64,000 nt of DNA from Microtetraspora niveoalba (lineage in GTDB: Bacteria; Actinomycetota; Actinomycetes; Streptosporangiales; Streptosporangiaceae). The translations under genes and the position numbers were made by a program. How positions within the stretch are numbered: the first letter of the stretch is position 1; every line of letters begins with the position of its first letter. The DNA is taken from positions 101,908 through 165,907 of the forward strand of contig NZ_BBYM01000009.1 in NCBI RefSeq assembly GCF_001570405.1, read 5' to 3'. Below are positions 24,658-33,677 of the stretch, piece after piece. Below the pieces are notes generated by a model. That model did no database searches. It was given only the letters and a program-made list of their open reading frames with translations, and had not been told where the DNA came from.

Positions 24658-26376
24658 ATGTCAGTGCTCCGCCCCCACGCCGCCGCGCCCTCCGCCCGGG
24701 CCAGGCTGCGCGGACTGCTTCCCGCGCGCGCCGACTGGCGTCCGGCCCGCCGCAGCCCCGGCCGCGACCTGCTCGCCGGGCTCACGGTGGCCGTCGTCGC
24801 CCTTCCCCTGGCGCTCGCGTTCGGGGTCAGCTCCGGGCTCGGCGCCCAGGCCGGTCTGGCCACGGCCGTGGTGGCGGGCGCGCTGGCCGCCGTCTTCGGC
24901 GGCAGCAACCTCCAGGTGTCCGGTCCGACCGGCGCGATGACGGTCGTCCTGCTGCCGATCATGCGGCAGTACGGAGCGGACGGGGTCCTCATGGTGGGGC
25001 TGCTCGCCGGGCTGGTGCTCGTCGCCCTCGCCGTCGCCCGCGTGGGCCGGTTCGCCCGCTACATGCCGATGCCGGTCATCGAGGGGTTCACCGCGGGCAT
25101 CGCCGTGGTGATCGCGCTCCAGCAGGTCCCCGCGGCGCTGGGCGTGGCCGGTGCCGCGGGCGAGCGGGTCTGGCAGGTGGCCGCCGACGCCGTCGCCCGG
25201 TTCGCGGCCGACCCGCACCCCGCCGCGCCGCTGATGGCGCTCGCCGTCGCGGCGGTGATGCTGCTGGGAGCGCGGCTCCGGCCCACGGTGCCGTTCTCGC
25301 TGCCGGCGGTGGCGGCGGCCACCGTGGTCGCCCAGGCCGGCGGGCTGGACGTCGCCCGCATCGGGGCGCTGCCGCCGGGGCTGCCCGCGCCGTCCCTCGG
25401 CTTCGCCGACCCGGGCGTCGTCACCGTCCTGCTGCCGTCGGCTCTCGCGGTGGCCGCGCTCGCCGCGCTCGAGAGCCTCCTGTGCGCGTCCGTCGCGGAC
25501 GCGATGAGCGTGGGCGAGCGGCACGACCCCGACCGGGAGCTGTTCGGGCAGGGCGTCGCGAACCTGGCCGCGCCGCTGTTCGGCGGCATCCCGGCGACCG
25601 CCGCGATCGCGCGGACGGCGGTCAACGTCCGGTCGGGCGCCCGCTCGCGCCTGTCCGCGCTGGCCCACGCGGCCGTGCTCGCCGTGATCGTGTTCACCGC
25701 CGGCGGCCTGGTCGCGAGCATCCCCCTCGCGGCGCTGGCCGGGGTCCTGCTCGCGACCACCGTCCGGATGGTCGAGGTGGGCTCGTTGCGGGCCATCGCC
25801 CGATCCACCCGGAGCGACGCCGTCGTGATGGTTCTGACCTTCGCCGTCACGGTCCTCTTCGACCTGGTCACCGCCGTCGCCGTGGGTGTGGGGGTCGCCA
25901 TCGTGCTCGCGCTGCGGGCGGTGGCGCGCAGCGTCCGGGTCGAGCGGGTGCCGCTGGAGGGCGAGGGCGAGGCCGCGACCGCGGCGGACGACGCCGAGGA
26001 GCTGCGGCTGCTCGGCGAGCACATCGTGGCCTATCGCTTCGACGGGCCGCTGTTCTTCGGGGCCGCGCACCGCTTCCTGCTCGAACTGTCCGAGGTCGCG
26101 GACGTCCGCGTCGTCATCCTGCGCATGTCGCGCGTGTCCACCGTCGACGCCACCGGGGCGGTCGTGCTCGGCGACGTGATCACCAGGCTGGAGCGGAGGG
26201 GCATCGTCGTGCTGCTGTCCGGGATCCGTCCCGGGCACGACCAGGTCCTCGCCTCGCTCGGCGTCGCCGCGCACCTCCGCGAGGACGGCCTGGTCTTCCC
26301 GGACACGCCCGCCGCGATCCGCCATGCCCGTACACTGCTGAACCCCGGATCATCCGCCCGCGAGACCGTGCGGTGA
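24658..26376 (+). CDS. SulP-family anion transporter with STAS domain
   Basis: A 572-residue SulP transporter (sulfate, bicarbonate or similar anions). The membrane domain covers about residues 35-420, starting DLLAGLTVAVVALPLALAF and containing the FGGSNLQVSGPTGAMT block and MPMPVIEGFTAGIAVVIALQ. The C-terminal STAS domain (about 445-560) has SRVSTVDATGAVVLGDV. The ATG at 24658 is preferred because GGGGA lies 7 bases upstream; a GTG at 24628 would start directly after the palindromic operator. No carbonic anhydrase is fused or adjacent, which would have suggested bicarbonate. Confidence 0.88.
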   Translation: MSVLRPHAAAPSARARLRGLLPARADWRPARRSPGRDLLAGLTVAVVALPLALAFGVSSGLGAQAGLATAVVAGALAAVFGGSNLQVSGPTGAMTVVLLPIMRQYGADGVLMVGLLAGLVLVALAVARVGRFARYMPMPVIEGFTAGIAVVIALQQVPAALGVAGAAGERVWQVAADAVARFAADPHPAAPLMALAVAAVMLLGARLRPTVPFSLPAVAAATVVAQAGGLDVARIGALPPGLPAPSLGFADPGVVTVLLPSALAVAALAALESLLCASVADAMSVGERHDPDRELFGQGVANLAAPLFGGIPATAAIARTAVNVRSGARSRLSALAHAAVLAVIVFTAGGLVASIPLAALAGVLLATTVRMVEVGSLRAIARSTRSDAVVMVLTFAVTVLFDLVTAVAVGVGVAIVLALRAVARSVRVERVPLEGEGEAATAADDAEELRLLGEHIVAYRFDGPLFFGAAHRFLLELSEVADVRVVILRMSRVSTVDATGAVVLGDVITRLERRGIVVLLSGIRPGHDQVLASLGVAAHLREDGLVFPDTPAAIRHARTLLNPGSSARETVR

Positions 26377-26386
26377 ATCTGATTTA

Positions 26387-26420
26387 GGACTATTCTGGTA
26401 GGGATTTACCAGAATGGTCC
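26387..26420. promoter_or_regulatory. 34-bp near-perfect palindrome before the LanC-like gene
   Basis: GGACTATTCTGGTA (26387-26400) and TACCAGAATGGTCC (26407-26420) pair over 13 of 14 positions around GGGATT. It is the longest operator-like palindrome in the window and lies 25 bp before the GTG of the LanC-like gene. The arms lack the T-rich tract of a terminator for the preceding SulP gene. Confidence 0.6.
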
Positions 26421-26445
26421 GCCGTCGTGGGAGGATGGTGCGCCG

Positions 26446-27795
26446 GTGAGCCCAGGGCAGCGCGCCGAGACGCCGATCACCGCCGCCATCATGGCGGGCC
26501 GCTGGATCAGGTCGGCCGTCGTCGACCACGGCCCAGGCCCCGGGCGGGACTCCGGGGCGGACCGCCACTGGGAGCCGAACCCGGACCCGCGCGGCCGGTC
26601 CGCGATGGCCGGCGACCGGTTCTCGCTCTACTCCGGGGCCGCCGGGATCGTGTTGTTCTTCCTCGAACTCGCCGCCGCCACCGGCCACGAGGAGTATCTG
26701 GAGGACGCCCGCGCCGGCGCCCGCCACCTGGCCGCCGCCTGGCCCGGCCTGACCGACCTCTCGCTCCACCACGGGCTCGCGGGCGTGGTCTTCGCGCTCG
26801 GCGAGGCCGGCTGGGCGACCGGTGACGAGCGGCTCTGCGAGGCGGCGCGGGCCGGCGCCGACCGCGTCGCCCGCGCCGTACGCCCGATGGACGGGGGCGT
26901 CGGATGGACCGGCGACCCCGCCCAGCGCGGGGACGGCGGCATCGTCCTCGGCCTGCTGCACGCCGCCGGGATGCTCGGCGTGCCGCTGTACGAGGAGATC
27001 GCCGTGGCGGCGGGCGAGCGCATCGCCGGGATGGCGGTGCCCGGCCACCGCTTCGGCGGCGACTCCTGCGCGGACCTGCCCGCCGACGCCGTCACCCCCG
27101 GGTTCCTGTCCGGCACCGCCGGGACCGCGTTCCTGCTGGCCCGCCTGTACGGCGTCACCCGCGACGAGCGGTTCCTCGTCGCCGCGCGCAGGGGCGCGGA
27201 CTTCGTCCGCACGGTCAGCCTGGTCACGGAGCGGTGCGCGCTCGTGCCGCACCACGTCCCGCAGGGGCGCGGCCTGCACTACCTCGGCTTCTGCTCCGGC
27301 TCCGCCGGGGTGGCCCGCATGTTCTACGAGCTGTACCGCGTGACCGCAGACCCCGGCGACCTCGACTGGGTCGAGCGGCTGGCGCACGGCGTCGTCCAGA
27401 GCGGCGTGCCGGGACGGCAGACCGCCGGGTACTGGAACGTGGCCTGCCAGTGTTGCGGCACGGCCGGGCTTCTGGAGCTGTTCGTCGGCCTGTGGGCGGC
27501 CACGGGACGCGAGGCGCACCTCGACTTCGCCCGGTCACTCGCCGCCAACCTGATCGGCCGCGCCACCGGCCACGACGGGCGGGGATACCGCTGGTACCAG
27601 GCGTACCGGCGGCTGCGGCCCTGGGAGGTCACCGCGGACACCGGCTACATGGTCGGCGCGGCGGGGATCGGCGCCGCGCTCCTGCACCTGGACGCCGCGG
27701 GGCGGGCGGGCGAGCCGCGCCGCCTCGTCCTGCCGCCCGACAACCCGTTCCCCGCGATCCCCGTGCCGGCCGCGCTGCTGCGCCGGCAGCCCTGA
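26446..27795 (+). CDS. LanC-like (lanthionine synthetase C) family protein, Cys-Cys-Gly type
   Basis: A 449-residue alpha/alpha-barrel protein with the repeated G-x-x-G helices of lanthipeptide cyclases (YSGAAGIVLFFLEL, LHHGLAGVVFALGEAG, GFLSGTAGTAFLLARLYG, FCSGSAGVARMFYELY, CCGTAGLLELFVGLW). The zinc ligands are Cys283 and, in CQCCG, Cys336 and Cys337. Usual LanC proteins have Cys-His-Gly at this last site, so this one carries the all-Cys variant. No dehydratase domain is fused and no dehydratase or precursor peptide gene is adjacent. It may therefore be an orphan LanC-like protein acting on another thiol chemistry, or act with a distant partner. GTG 26446 has GGGAGG 11 bases upstream and lies 25 bp after the long palindrome. 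It is convergent with the SecA gene. Confidence 0.78.
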   Translation: MSPGQRAETPITAAIMAGRWIRSAVVDHGPGPGRDSGADRHWEPNPDPRGRSAMAGDRFSLYSGAAGIVLFFLELAAATGHEEYLEDARAGARHLAAAWPGLTDLSLHHGLAGVVFALGEAGWATGDERLCEAARAGADRVARAVRPMDGGVGWTGDPAQRGDGGIVLGLLHAAGMLGVPLYEEIAVAAGERIAGMAVPGHRFGGDSCADLPADAVTPGFLSGTAGTAFLLARLYGVTRDERFLVAARRGADFVRTVSLVTERCALVPHHVPQGRGLHYLGFCSGSAGVARMFYELYRVTADPGDLDWVERLAHGVVQSGVPGRQTAGYWNVACQCCGTAGLLELFVGLWAATGREAHLDFARSLAANLIGRATGHDGRGYRWYQAYRRLRPWEVTADTGYMVGAAGIGAALLHLDAAGRAGEPRRLVLPPDNPFPAIPVPAALLRRQP

Positions 27796-27799
27796 CGCG

Positions 27800-30076
27800 T
27801 CACCGCCCGCGACGGCGGCCCTTGAGCAGGGAGGCGACGCGGGACAGGGCCCGGTCCCACTCCGACCCGAACGGGTTGTCCTGCACCAGGTAGGTCCACG
27901 TCGCGGTCGGGCGGGCCAGCCCCTGGCCGGCCAGGTCCAGGGTGACGTCCACGGTCTCGAACGTCTCCTTCGACCGCCGCCCGATCTCGTCCAGCACGTG
28001 CCGGTACGCGGGGACCGCCTCGCGGTTGAACTCGTCGAGCGGGTTGAGCCGCCCCAGCGCCCGCAGGTGGATGCCCTCGCGGACGTCCGCCATGTGGGCG
28101 AGGTACTCGGTCCAGCAGCGGTCCAGGTGGAAGAGCACGATCTGGCGCGCCGCCCGCTCGACGGCCTCCTCCCCGGCGGACGCGCGCAGTTCGGCGTACC
28201 GCTCGGGGCAGGCGTCCTCCAGCGCGCGGGCGCCCGCGTCGCCGTGCAGGATCCGGTCGCGCCGTTCGAGCAGCTCGGCCCGCTGTCGTTCGAGCAGCCG
28301 CGTGTAGCGCCAGGTGTTGCGGTGGATCTCCAGGTTGACGCCCTCGGCGACCCGCTGCGCGTGCCCGGCCGTCCAGGCGGCCTCCGGATGCCGTACGACG
28401 CCGTCGGGGTCGGCGGCGGGCAGGGCCGCGTCGGGGGCGTAGGCGGTGAGCAGCTCGTCCTCGCCGCTCACGAAGAACACCGAGCCGCCGGGGTCGCCCT
28501 GACGTCCGGCGCGGCCCCGGAGCTGGTCGTCGAGCCGGCTGCTGTCGTGGCGGCCGGTGCCGATCACGTACAGCCCGCCGAGCCGCCTGATCGCCTCCTC
28601 GGAGCCCTCGCCGCCGGCGGTGTCGTCGCCAAGGCGGATGTCGGTGCCGCGCCCGGCCATCTGGGTGGACACGGTGATCGCGCCGTACGCCCCGGCCCGG
28701 GCGATGATCGCCGCCTCCTCGGCGTCGTTCTTGGCGTTGAGCACGACGGGCTCGAGCCCCCGTGCGCGCAGCCGGAGGTCGAGGCTCTCGGACTCGGCGA
28801 CGTCCAGCGTGCCGACCAGGATCGGGCGGCCGGTCGCGTGCCGGGCGGCGATCTCCTCGACGATCGCGGCCACCTTGTCCTCGGCCGCGGCGAAGATCCG
28901 GTCGGGCTCGTCCACCCTGACGCAGGGGCGGTTGGGCGGGATGACCGCGACCTTCAGGTCGTAGAACTCGCGGAGCTGCTCGCCGACGGCCACCGCCGTA
29001 CCCGTCATGCCGCATATTTCGGGATAGCGGGTGAGGAGGCCCTGGATCGTGATCGAGTCGAGGATCTCGCCGGTCTCCGAGGGCGCGAGCCGCTCCTTGG
29101 CCTCGACGGCGGCCTGCAGGCCGTCCGGCCAGCGTTGCAGCAGCGCGACCCGGCCCCGCGACGGGTTGATCAGATGGACTTTCCCGTCCCTGACGATGTA
29201 GTCCACGTCCCGCGTCAGCAGCGCGTGCGCGTGCAGCGCGAGGTTGACCTCGGCGACCGTGCCGGGATGGTCGTACAGGTCGATGCCCAGGGCCTTCTCC
29301 ACCGTGTCGGTGCCCTTGGCGGTGAGGAAGACGTTGCGCCCCTCGTCGTCGACCTCGAAGTGGTAGCCCCGGGACAGCCGCCGCACCAGCGCCGCCGTCT
29401 CCGGCGCGGTCCGGCCCGCGTCGGCCGCGCCGGCGAGGATCAGCGGCACCCGGGCCTCGTCCACCAGCACCGAGTCGGCCTCGTCCACCAGCGCCACCTC
29501 CGGCGCAGGCACCAGCAGGTCGGCCGGGTCCGTACGCAGCCGGTCGCGGAGCACGTCGAACCCCAGCTCGCTGACCGCCGCGTACGTCACGTCGCGCGCG
29601 TAGGCCGCGCGCCGCTCCTCCGGCGTGGAGTCCTGCCCGATCCAGCCGACGGTGAGGCCGAACGCCCCGTACAGCGGGGCCATCCACTCGGCGTCCCGCC
29701 GGGCCAGGTAGTCGTTGACCGAGATCACGTGGACCCGCCTGCCGCGCAGCGCGAAACCGGCCGCGGCCAGCGCCCCCGACAGGGTCTTGCCCTCGCCGGT
29801 GGCCATCTCGGCGACGTTGCCGTCGAGCAGCGCCAGCGCCCCCACGAGCTGCACGTCGTACGGCCGCTGCCCCAGCGTCCGCACCGCCGCCTCGCGCGCC
29901 ACCGCGCAGAACTCCGCGGTGCCGACGGCGTCCGCCGCGGGGGGCGGCAGCTCGGGGCGGGCCCGCACCTCGGGCTCCAGCCGGGCGGCCTCGGCGACCG
30001 TCGCCTGGAACCGGGCCAGGTCCACGCTCCCCGGCTTCTCGAGGAAGCGTCTGATCATCTGCGGCACCCAGGCCAT
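27800..30076 (-). CDS. Accessory SecA-type preprotein translocase ATPase
   Basis: A 758-residue SecA homologue. Walker A is MATGEGKT (residues 91-98), the DEAD box is DEAD (198-201), and the second motor domain contains [16 protein letters not shown] and [12 protein letters not shown]. The preprotein cross-linking and scaffold domains are recognisable, but the C-terminal zinc-binding linker of housekeeping SecA (CxCxSGxxxxCH) is absent and the protein ends at a basic tail after the scaffold. Length and missing tail fit a SecA2-type accessory motor that exports a subset of proteins. The ATG at 30076 has TTGGAG 6 bases upstream; longer in-frame starts lack a ribosome site. No secreted substrate gene is obvious nearby. 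Confidence 0.85.
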   Translation of the reverse strand: MAWVPQMIRRFLEKPGSVDLARFQATVAEAARLEPEVRARPELPPPAADAVGTAEFCAVAREAAVRTLGQRPYDVQLVGALALLDGNVAEMATGEGKTLSGALAAAGFALRGRRVHVISVNDYLARRDAEWMAPLYGAFGLTVGWIGQDSTPEERRAAYARDVTYAAVSELGFDVLRDRLRTDPADLLVPAPEVALVDEADSVLVDEARVPLILAGAADAGRTAPETAALVRRLSRGYHFEVDDEGRNVFLTAKGTDTVEKALGIDLYDHPGTVAEVNLALHAHALLTRDVDYIVRDGKVHLINPSRGRVALLQRWPDGLQAAVEAKERLAPSETGEILDSITIQGLLTRYPEICGMTGTAVAVGEQLREFYDLKVAVIPPNRPCVRVDEPDRIFAAAEDKVAAIVEEIAARHATGRPILVGTLDVAESESLDLRLRARGLEPVVLNAKNDAEEAAIIARAGAYGAITVSTQMAGRGTDIRLGDDTAGGEGSEEAIRRLGGLYVIGTGRHDSSRLDDQLRGRAGRQGDPGGSVFFVSGEDELLTAYAPDAALPAADPDGVVRHPEAAWTAGHAQRVAEGVNLEIHRNTWRYTRLLERQRAELLERRDRILHGDAGARALEDACPERYAELRASAGEEAVERAARQIVLFHLDRCWTEYLAHMADVREGIHLRALGRLNPLDEFNREAVPAYRHVLDEIGRRSKETFETVDVTLDLAGQGLARPTATWTYLVQDNPFGSEWDRALSRVASLLKGRRRGR

Positions 30077-30277
30077 GCCAGCTCCAAGGAGTCGTTTGCC
30101 GGACTGGGTTTCGTCTGTCCGGTTCCCCGAGCCATTCAACAAGCTCTGACCGGAAAATGGCCACCTGAGCGCGGCCGGCGAACCCCGCACACACGCGTCC
30201 CGCATGACCTGTTCGCAGCCGCGCGAGCATCGCCTCATCCCAAGACGTCATGACTGTACGCATGGTAAAACCCTGGC

Positions 30278-31009
30278 GTGAAACTGGTCGTGCAGGTAAA
30301 GCTGCTGCCCGATGCCGCCACGCAGGCGGCGCTGCGGGAGACGCTCGTCCTGTGCAACCGGGCCGCCAACCACGCCTCCCGCCGCGCCTTCACCACAGGC
30401 GTGAAAGGCAAGACCTCCCTGCAGCGGGTCGTCTACGGCGAGCCGAAAGCCATGGGCTTGTCAGCGCAACCGGCCATCCACGCCATCCGTAAGGTCGCCG
30501 ACGCCTACGCCACACTGAAAGCGAACCTCAAGGCGGGGAACTACGGCCCGCAAGGGTCCAGGCGGCGGGCAGCGGTCGAAAGCACCCCGGTGCGATTGCG
30601 CAAGGACGCCGCGCAGCCGTTCGACGACCGCTGCCTGTCCTGGCAACTCGACGCCCGCACCGTGTCGATCTGGACGGCACGCGGCCGCTGCGGGCGTATC
30701 CCGTTCGCCTGCTCACCTGCCCAGCTCGACATGCTCACCCGCTACCGCCGGTTCGCCCAACTCGGATCGTTCATCACCTACAAGGCCCAGCGGTGCGGGG
30801 TGCCGGTGGTGCATGTGGACCCCGCCTACACCTCCAAGGGGTGTTCGGCCTGCGGCCACGTGGATGACAGGAACCGGCCCGACCAGGCCACCTTCGCCTG
30901 CACGTCGTGCGGCTTCGCTGAGCACGCCGACGTGAACGCAGCCCGCAACATCGCCGCGCGCGGCGTCGCGGGCTGGGCAGTGAGTCACGCTGCCGACGAT
31001 GCGGCCTGA
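30278..31009 (+). pseudogene. Internally deleted TnpB (IS200/IS605-family OrfB)
   Basis: A 243-residue frame that keeps both ends of a TnpB nuclease but lacks its middle. Residues 1 to about 154 match the N-terminal domain, and the C-terminal part reads FAQLGSFITYKAQRCGVPVV followed by an intact zinc finger (CSACG and CTSCG) and HADVNAARNIA with the last RuvC aspartate. Full-length TnpB is about 370-400 residues. The missing ~150 residues should hold RuvC-I with its Asp and RuvC-II with its Glu, so it cannot cleave DNA. The deletion keeps the frame open at about residues 155-159. Start is a GTG at 30278 without a clear ribosome site. The right-end hairpin of the element survives downstream. 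Confidence 0.8.
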
Positions 31010-31040
31010 ACCGTTGAACCCATCGATGGTGAGGAGCTGC

Positions 31041-31068
31041 AAGCTCGGCCTCTCAGGGCCGAGAAGCT
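31041..31068 (+). ncRNA. Right-end hairpin of the IS605-type element (possible omega-RNA 3' part)
   Basis: CTCGGCC (31044-31050) and GGCCGAG (31057-31063) form a stem with loop TCTCAG, flanked by AAG and AAGCTGAC, about 35 bp after the tnpB stop. This is where IS605 right ends and the guide-RNA scaffold of TnpB lie. Whether it is still transcribed is unknown. Confidence 0.45.
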
Positions 31069-31141
31069 GACACCCAACGATCTTTCGAGTGCGAAATGTT
31101 CATGACACGCCCTGACAGGTATGGCTGGCAGAGTGAAGCCC

Positions 31142-31498
31142 ATGACGACCATCGCGAAACTGATCGCTTTCACCATCGACTGCGCCGAGCCGAAGCGGCT
31201 CGCCGACTTCTATTCCCAGATCACCGGCTTCGAGGTCCAGTACGCGGAGGAGGAGTACGCCGGGATCGGGGACGGCACCACCAGCATCTACTTCCAGCGG
31301 GTGCCCGAGCGCCGGCCCGGCTCCTGGCCCGGCCCGGACAAGCAGTTCCACCTCGACTTCCGGGTGCCCGACGTGGAGAAGGCCGTCGAGGAGTACCTGG
31401 CGCTCGGCGCGACCAAGCCGGAGTTCCAGCCGGGCGACTGGGTCGTCCTCGCCGACCCGGAGGGTCACCTGTTCTGCGTCTGCCCGGAAAGATCCTGA
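31142..31498 (+). CDS. VOC (glyoxalase-like) family protein
   Basis: A 118-residue single-domain protein of the vicinal-oxygen-chelate fold, built of two beta-alpha-beta-beta-beta repeats: FTIDCAEPKRLADFYSQITG at the start and HLDFRVPDVEKAVEEYLALG in the second half, ending with DPEGHLFCVC. Such proteins may be dioxygenases, isomerases or binding proteins for drugs; the activity is not predictable here. The ATG at 31142 was taken; an in-frame ATG at 31121 would add seven residues. It stands alone, 85 bp before a DMT transporter on the same strand. Confidence 0.8.
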   Translation: MTTIAKLIAFTIDCAEPKRLADFYSQITGFEVQYAEEEYAGIGDGTTSIYFQRVPERRPGSWPGPDKQFHLDFRVPDVEKAVEEYLALGATKPEFQPGDWVVLADPEGHLFCVCPERS

Positions 31499-31582
31499 TT
31501 CCAGCCGCGGCGGTGGCCGGGCCGGTGGATTTTGTCCCTAAGCTGACGTGGTGAGATCCCTCGGTGAACGATTCCCCGGCCG

Positions 31583-32461
31583 GTGCGCATGATCTGGGCG
31601 GGAGTGGCCATCGCCCTGGTCGGCGCGCTCGGATACGCGCTGGGGGCGGCATTGCAGCAGTTCGAGGCCGTCCGCGACGGCGCCACCCTCCAACTGGTCA
31701 AGCGTCCGCGCTGGTGGATCGGCGGGATCATCGGTTTCACCGGGGCGAGCCTGCACGCCGTGGCGCTGAGCATGGCGCCGCTGGTCGCGGTGCAGCCGGT
31801 CAGCGTCGCGACGCTCGTGTTCGCGGTGCCGCTCGCCGCCATGCTGCACGGACGGCGACCGCACCGGGCCGAGATCCTCGGCTCGGTCGCGGTGGCCGTC
31901 GGGCTGCTCGGCCTGATGCTGCTGGTGCCGGCGCACAACGTCACGCCGTCGCTCTCGGACGGGGACGCGCTCGGCCTCATCGGGTGCATCGCCCTGATCG
32001 TCGCGGTGAGCTTCGGCGCGGCGCGGTTCCTGCGCGGCCCGGCCAAGGCGCTGGCGATGGCGGTCGGCGCGGGATCGGTCACCGCGACCGTGTCCACGTT
32101 CGTCCGCGTCGTCGGCGGCGGGCTGCACGGCGACCTCTCCAAGCTGCTGCACTGGTTCACCCTCGCGATCCCGGTGCTGCTCATCTGCGCCGTCGTCCTG
32201 CTGCAGAAGTCGTACGCGGTGGGCTACTTCGGCATCGCGTACGCCGGGGTGCAGGTGGTGGACCCCATCACCTCGGTGCTCGCGGGCACCGTGCTCCTCG
32301 GCGAGTCGCTGCCGACCGGGGCCGGTCAGGTGATCCCCGCGCTGCTGGCGTCCGCGGTGCTCATCGGCGGCACCGTCACGCTGGGCAGGCTGGCGCCGGA
32401 CCATTCGCACAAGCCGGCCGCCGCCCCCGTCCCGGTCAGCTCGCCGGCGGCCACCAGTTGA
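31583..32461 (+). CDS. DMT/EamA-like transporter membrane protein
   Basis: A 292-residue membrane protein with nine or ten hydrophobic segments and the drug/metabolite transporter pattern. GALGYALGAALQQFEAVRDG in the first helix and DPITSVLAGTVLLGESLPTG in the last repeat are typical of the actinobacterial DMT group. The transported compound is unknown. The first usable start is GTG 31583, with ATG 31589 as alternative; neither has a strong ribosome site. The 3' end overlaps the convergent FAD-monooxygenase gene by 26 bp. Confidence 0.82.
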   Translation: MRMIWAGVAIALVGALGYALGAALQQFEAVRDGATLQLVKRPRWWIGGIIGFTGASLHAVALSMAPLVAVQPVSVATLVFAVPLAAMLHGRRPHRAEILGSVAVAVGLLGLMLLVPAHNVTPSLSDGDALGLIGCIALIVAVSFGAARFLRGPAKALAMAVGAGSVTATVSTFVRVVGGGLHGDLSKLLHWFTLAIPVLLICAVVLLQKSYAVGYFGIAYAGVQVVDPITSVLAGTVLLGESLPTGAGQVIPALLASAVLIGGTVTLGRLAPDHSHKPAAAPVPVSSPAATS

Positions 32462-33596
32462 ACACCGCGTCCGCCTGCCGCAGCGCGGCGGACGGCCCGG
32501 TCAGTCCGGCGAGGGAGAGCATCGTGTCGCGGGCGAAGACGGCGGGCGGGCTCGCCAGCCGGGTCAGCCGGTTGATCGAGGCGGAGCGCCGGACGATCGC
32601 CGTGGTCCTGGGCAGCCGGTCGCGGGTGTAGGCGGCGAGGGCGTCCTCGACGGACCCGCCCTCGTCCACGAGATGGGCCAGGACCACCGCGTCCTCGATC
32701 GCCTGGCAGGCCCCCTGGCCGAGGTTCGGCGTCATCGAGTGGGCGGCGTCGCCGAGCAGCGCCACCCGGCCCCGGTGGAACGCGGTGAGGGGCGTGTCCA
32801 TGAAGAAGACGTCGCTCCGCACGATCCCGGCCGGGTCGGCGCGGGACAGCAGCTCGGGGATCGGGGCGTGCCAGCCTCGGAAGAGCCGCAGCAGCCCGGC
32901 CTTCTCCTCCGCCGGGTCCGCGTGGCCCCGCCCGGCGGGGACGGCCGCGGTGGCGTAGCAGTACACCTCGTCGCCGGCCAGCGGCATGACGCCGAAGACG
33001 AGGCCCCGGCCCCACGACTCCGCGCCGACGACGGGCGCGGACACCCCGCCTCCGGGGACGACGAGCCGCCAGGACGTCACGCCTGAGTACACCGGCTCCG
33101 GATGACCGGGGAAGAGGGCGCGGCGGGCCGCCGAGCGGATGCCGTCGGCGGCGACGACGAGGTCGGCGCGCAGCTCGCCCGCGTCGGTGGTCACCCGCCC
33201 GGAGGCGGCGTCCACGTCTCGGACGGCGGTGTTCAGGCGCAGGGCGCCGGACGGGAGCAGGTCGGCGAGCAGGTCCACGACCGTCGCGCGGCGCAGCAGC
33301 ACGATCGGGTCGCCGTAGCGGGCCCGCGCCGCCTCGACGTCGGCCCGGGACAACCACCCGCCGGACGGGCGGCGCACGCCCGCCACCCCCTGGAGCGCCG
33401 CGAGCTCCCGCACCCGGTCGCCGACGCCGATCGTGTCCAGGGCGCGCAGCGCGTTGGGCGCGATCGCCAGGCCGGAGCCGACGGGCTCGATCGACGCCGC
33501 CCGTTCGCACACCGTCACCTTCCAGCCGCGCCGGGCCAGGGCGGCCGCCGCCGTGAGCCCGCCGATCCCCGCGCCGATCACCAGTGCGTCCGCCAT
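32436..33596 (-). CDS. FAD-dependent monooxygenase (PHBH/UbiH class)
   Basis: A 386-residue class A flavoprotein monooxygenase. The Rossmann loop is GAGIGG (residues 8-13) with the Glu-Arg ribose-binding pair in VCERAAS. DLVVAADGIRS is the DG motif, and LLGDAAHSMTPNLGQGACQ is the GD motif for FAD phosphates. It should hydroxylate an aromatic or related small molecule with NAD(P)H and O2; TetX-like drug inactivation is also possible. It diverges from a TetR gene over an 81-bp gap that holds three identical-type operators, so it is almost certainly controlled by that repressor. Confidence 0.85.
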   Translation of the reverse strand: MADALVIGAGIGGLTAAAALARRGWKVTVCERAASIEPVGSGLAIAPNALRALDTIGVGDRVRELAALQGVAGVRRPSGGWLSRADVEAARARYGDPIVLLRRATVVDLLADLLPSGALRLNTAVRDVDAASGRVTTDAGELRADLVVAADGIRSAARRALFPGHPEPVYSGVTSWRLVVPGGGVSAPVVGAESWGRGLVFGVMPLAGDEVYCYATAAVPAGRGHADPAEEKAGLLRLFRGWHAPIPELLSRADPAGIVRSDVFFMDTPLTAFHRGRVALLGDAAHSMTPNLGQGACQAIEDAVVLAHLVDEGGSVEDALAAYTRDRLPRTTAIVRRSASINRLTRLASPPAVFARDTMLSLAGLTGPSAALRQADAVFNWWPPAS

Positions 33597-33611
33597 CGTG
33601 TCCTCCGTGTC

Positions 33612-33670
33612 ACTACGTCTGTAGTCGGAAGCGTACTACGCCTGTAGTGAGGTTTACTACGCCTGTAGTA
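33612..33670. promoter_or_regulatory. Three TetR-type operators between divergent genes
   Basis: Three palindromes with the pattern ACTAC-4-GTAGT occur at 33612-33625 (centre GTCT), 33635-33648 (centre GCCT) and 33656-33669 (centre GCCT). The third extends to TACTAC/GTAGTA at 33655-33670. Their centres are 23 and 21 bp apart, two helical turns, so three dimers could bind one face of the DNA. They fill the gap between the monooxygenase and TetR starts, which fits joint control of both genes. Confidence 0.75.
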
Positions 33671-33677
33671 TCCCTCT

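Noticed and set aside
26377..26445. Lanthipeptide precursor gene next to the LanC-like gene
   Set aside because: The gap is 69 bp and is filled by a palindrome and ribosome site; no short Cys/Ser/Thr-rich frame with a start was seen around the gene.
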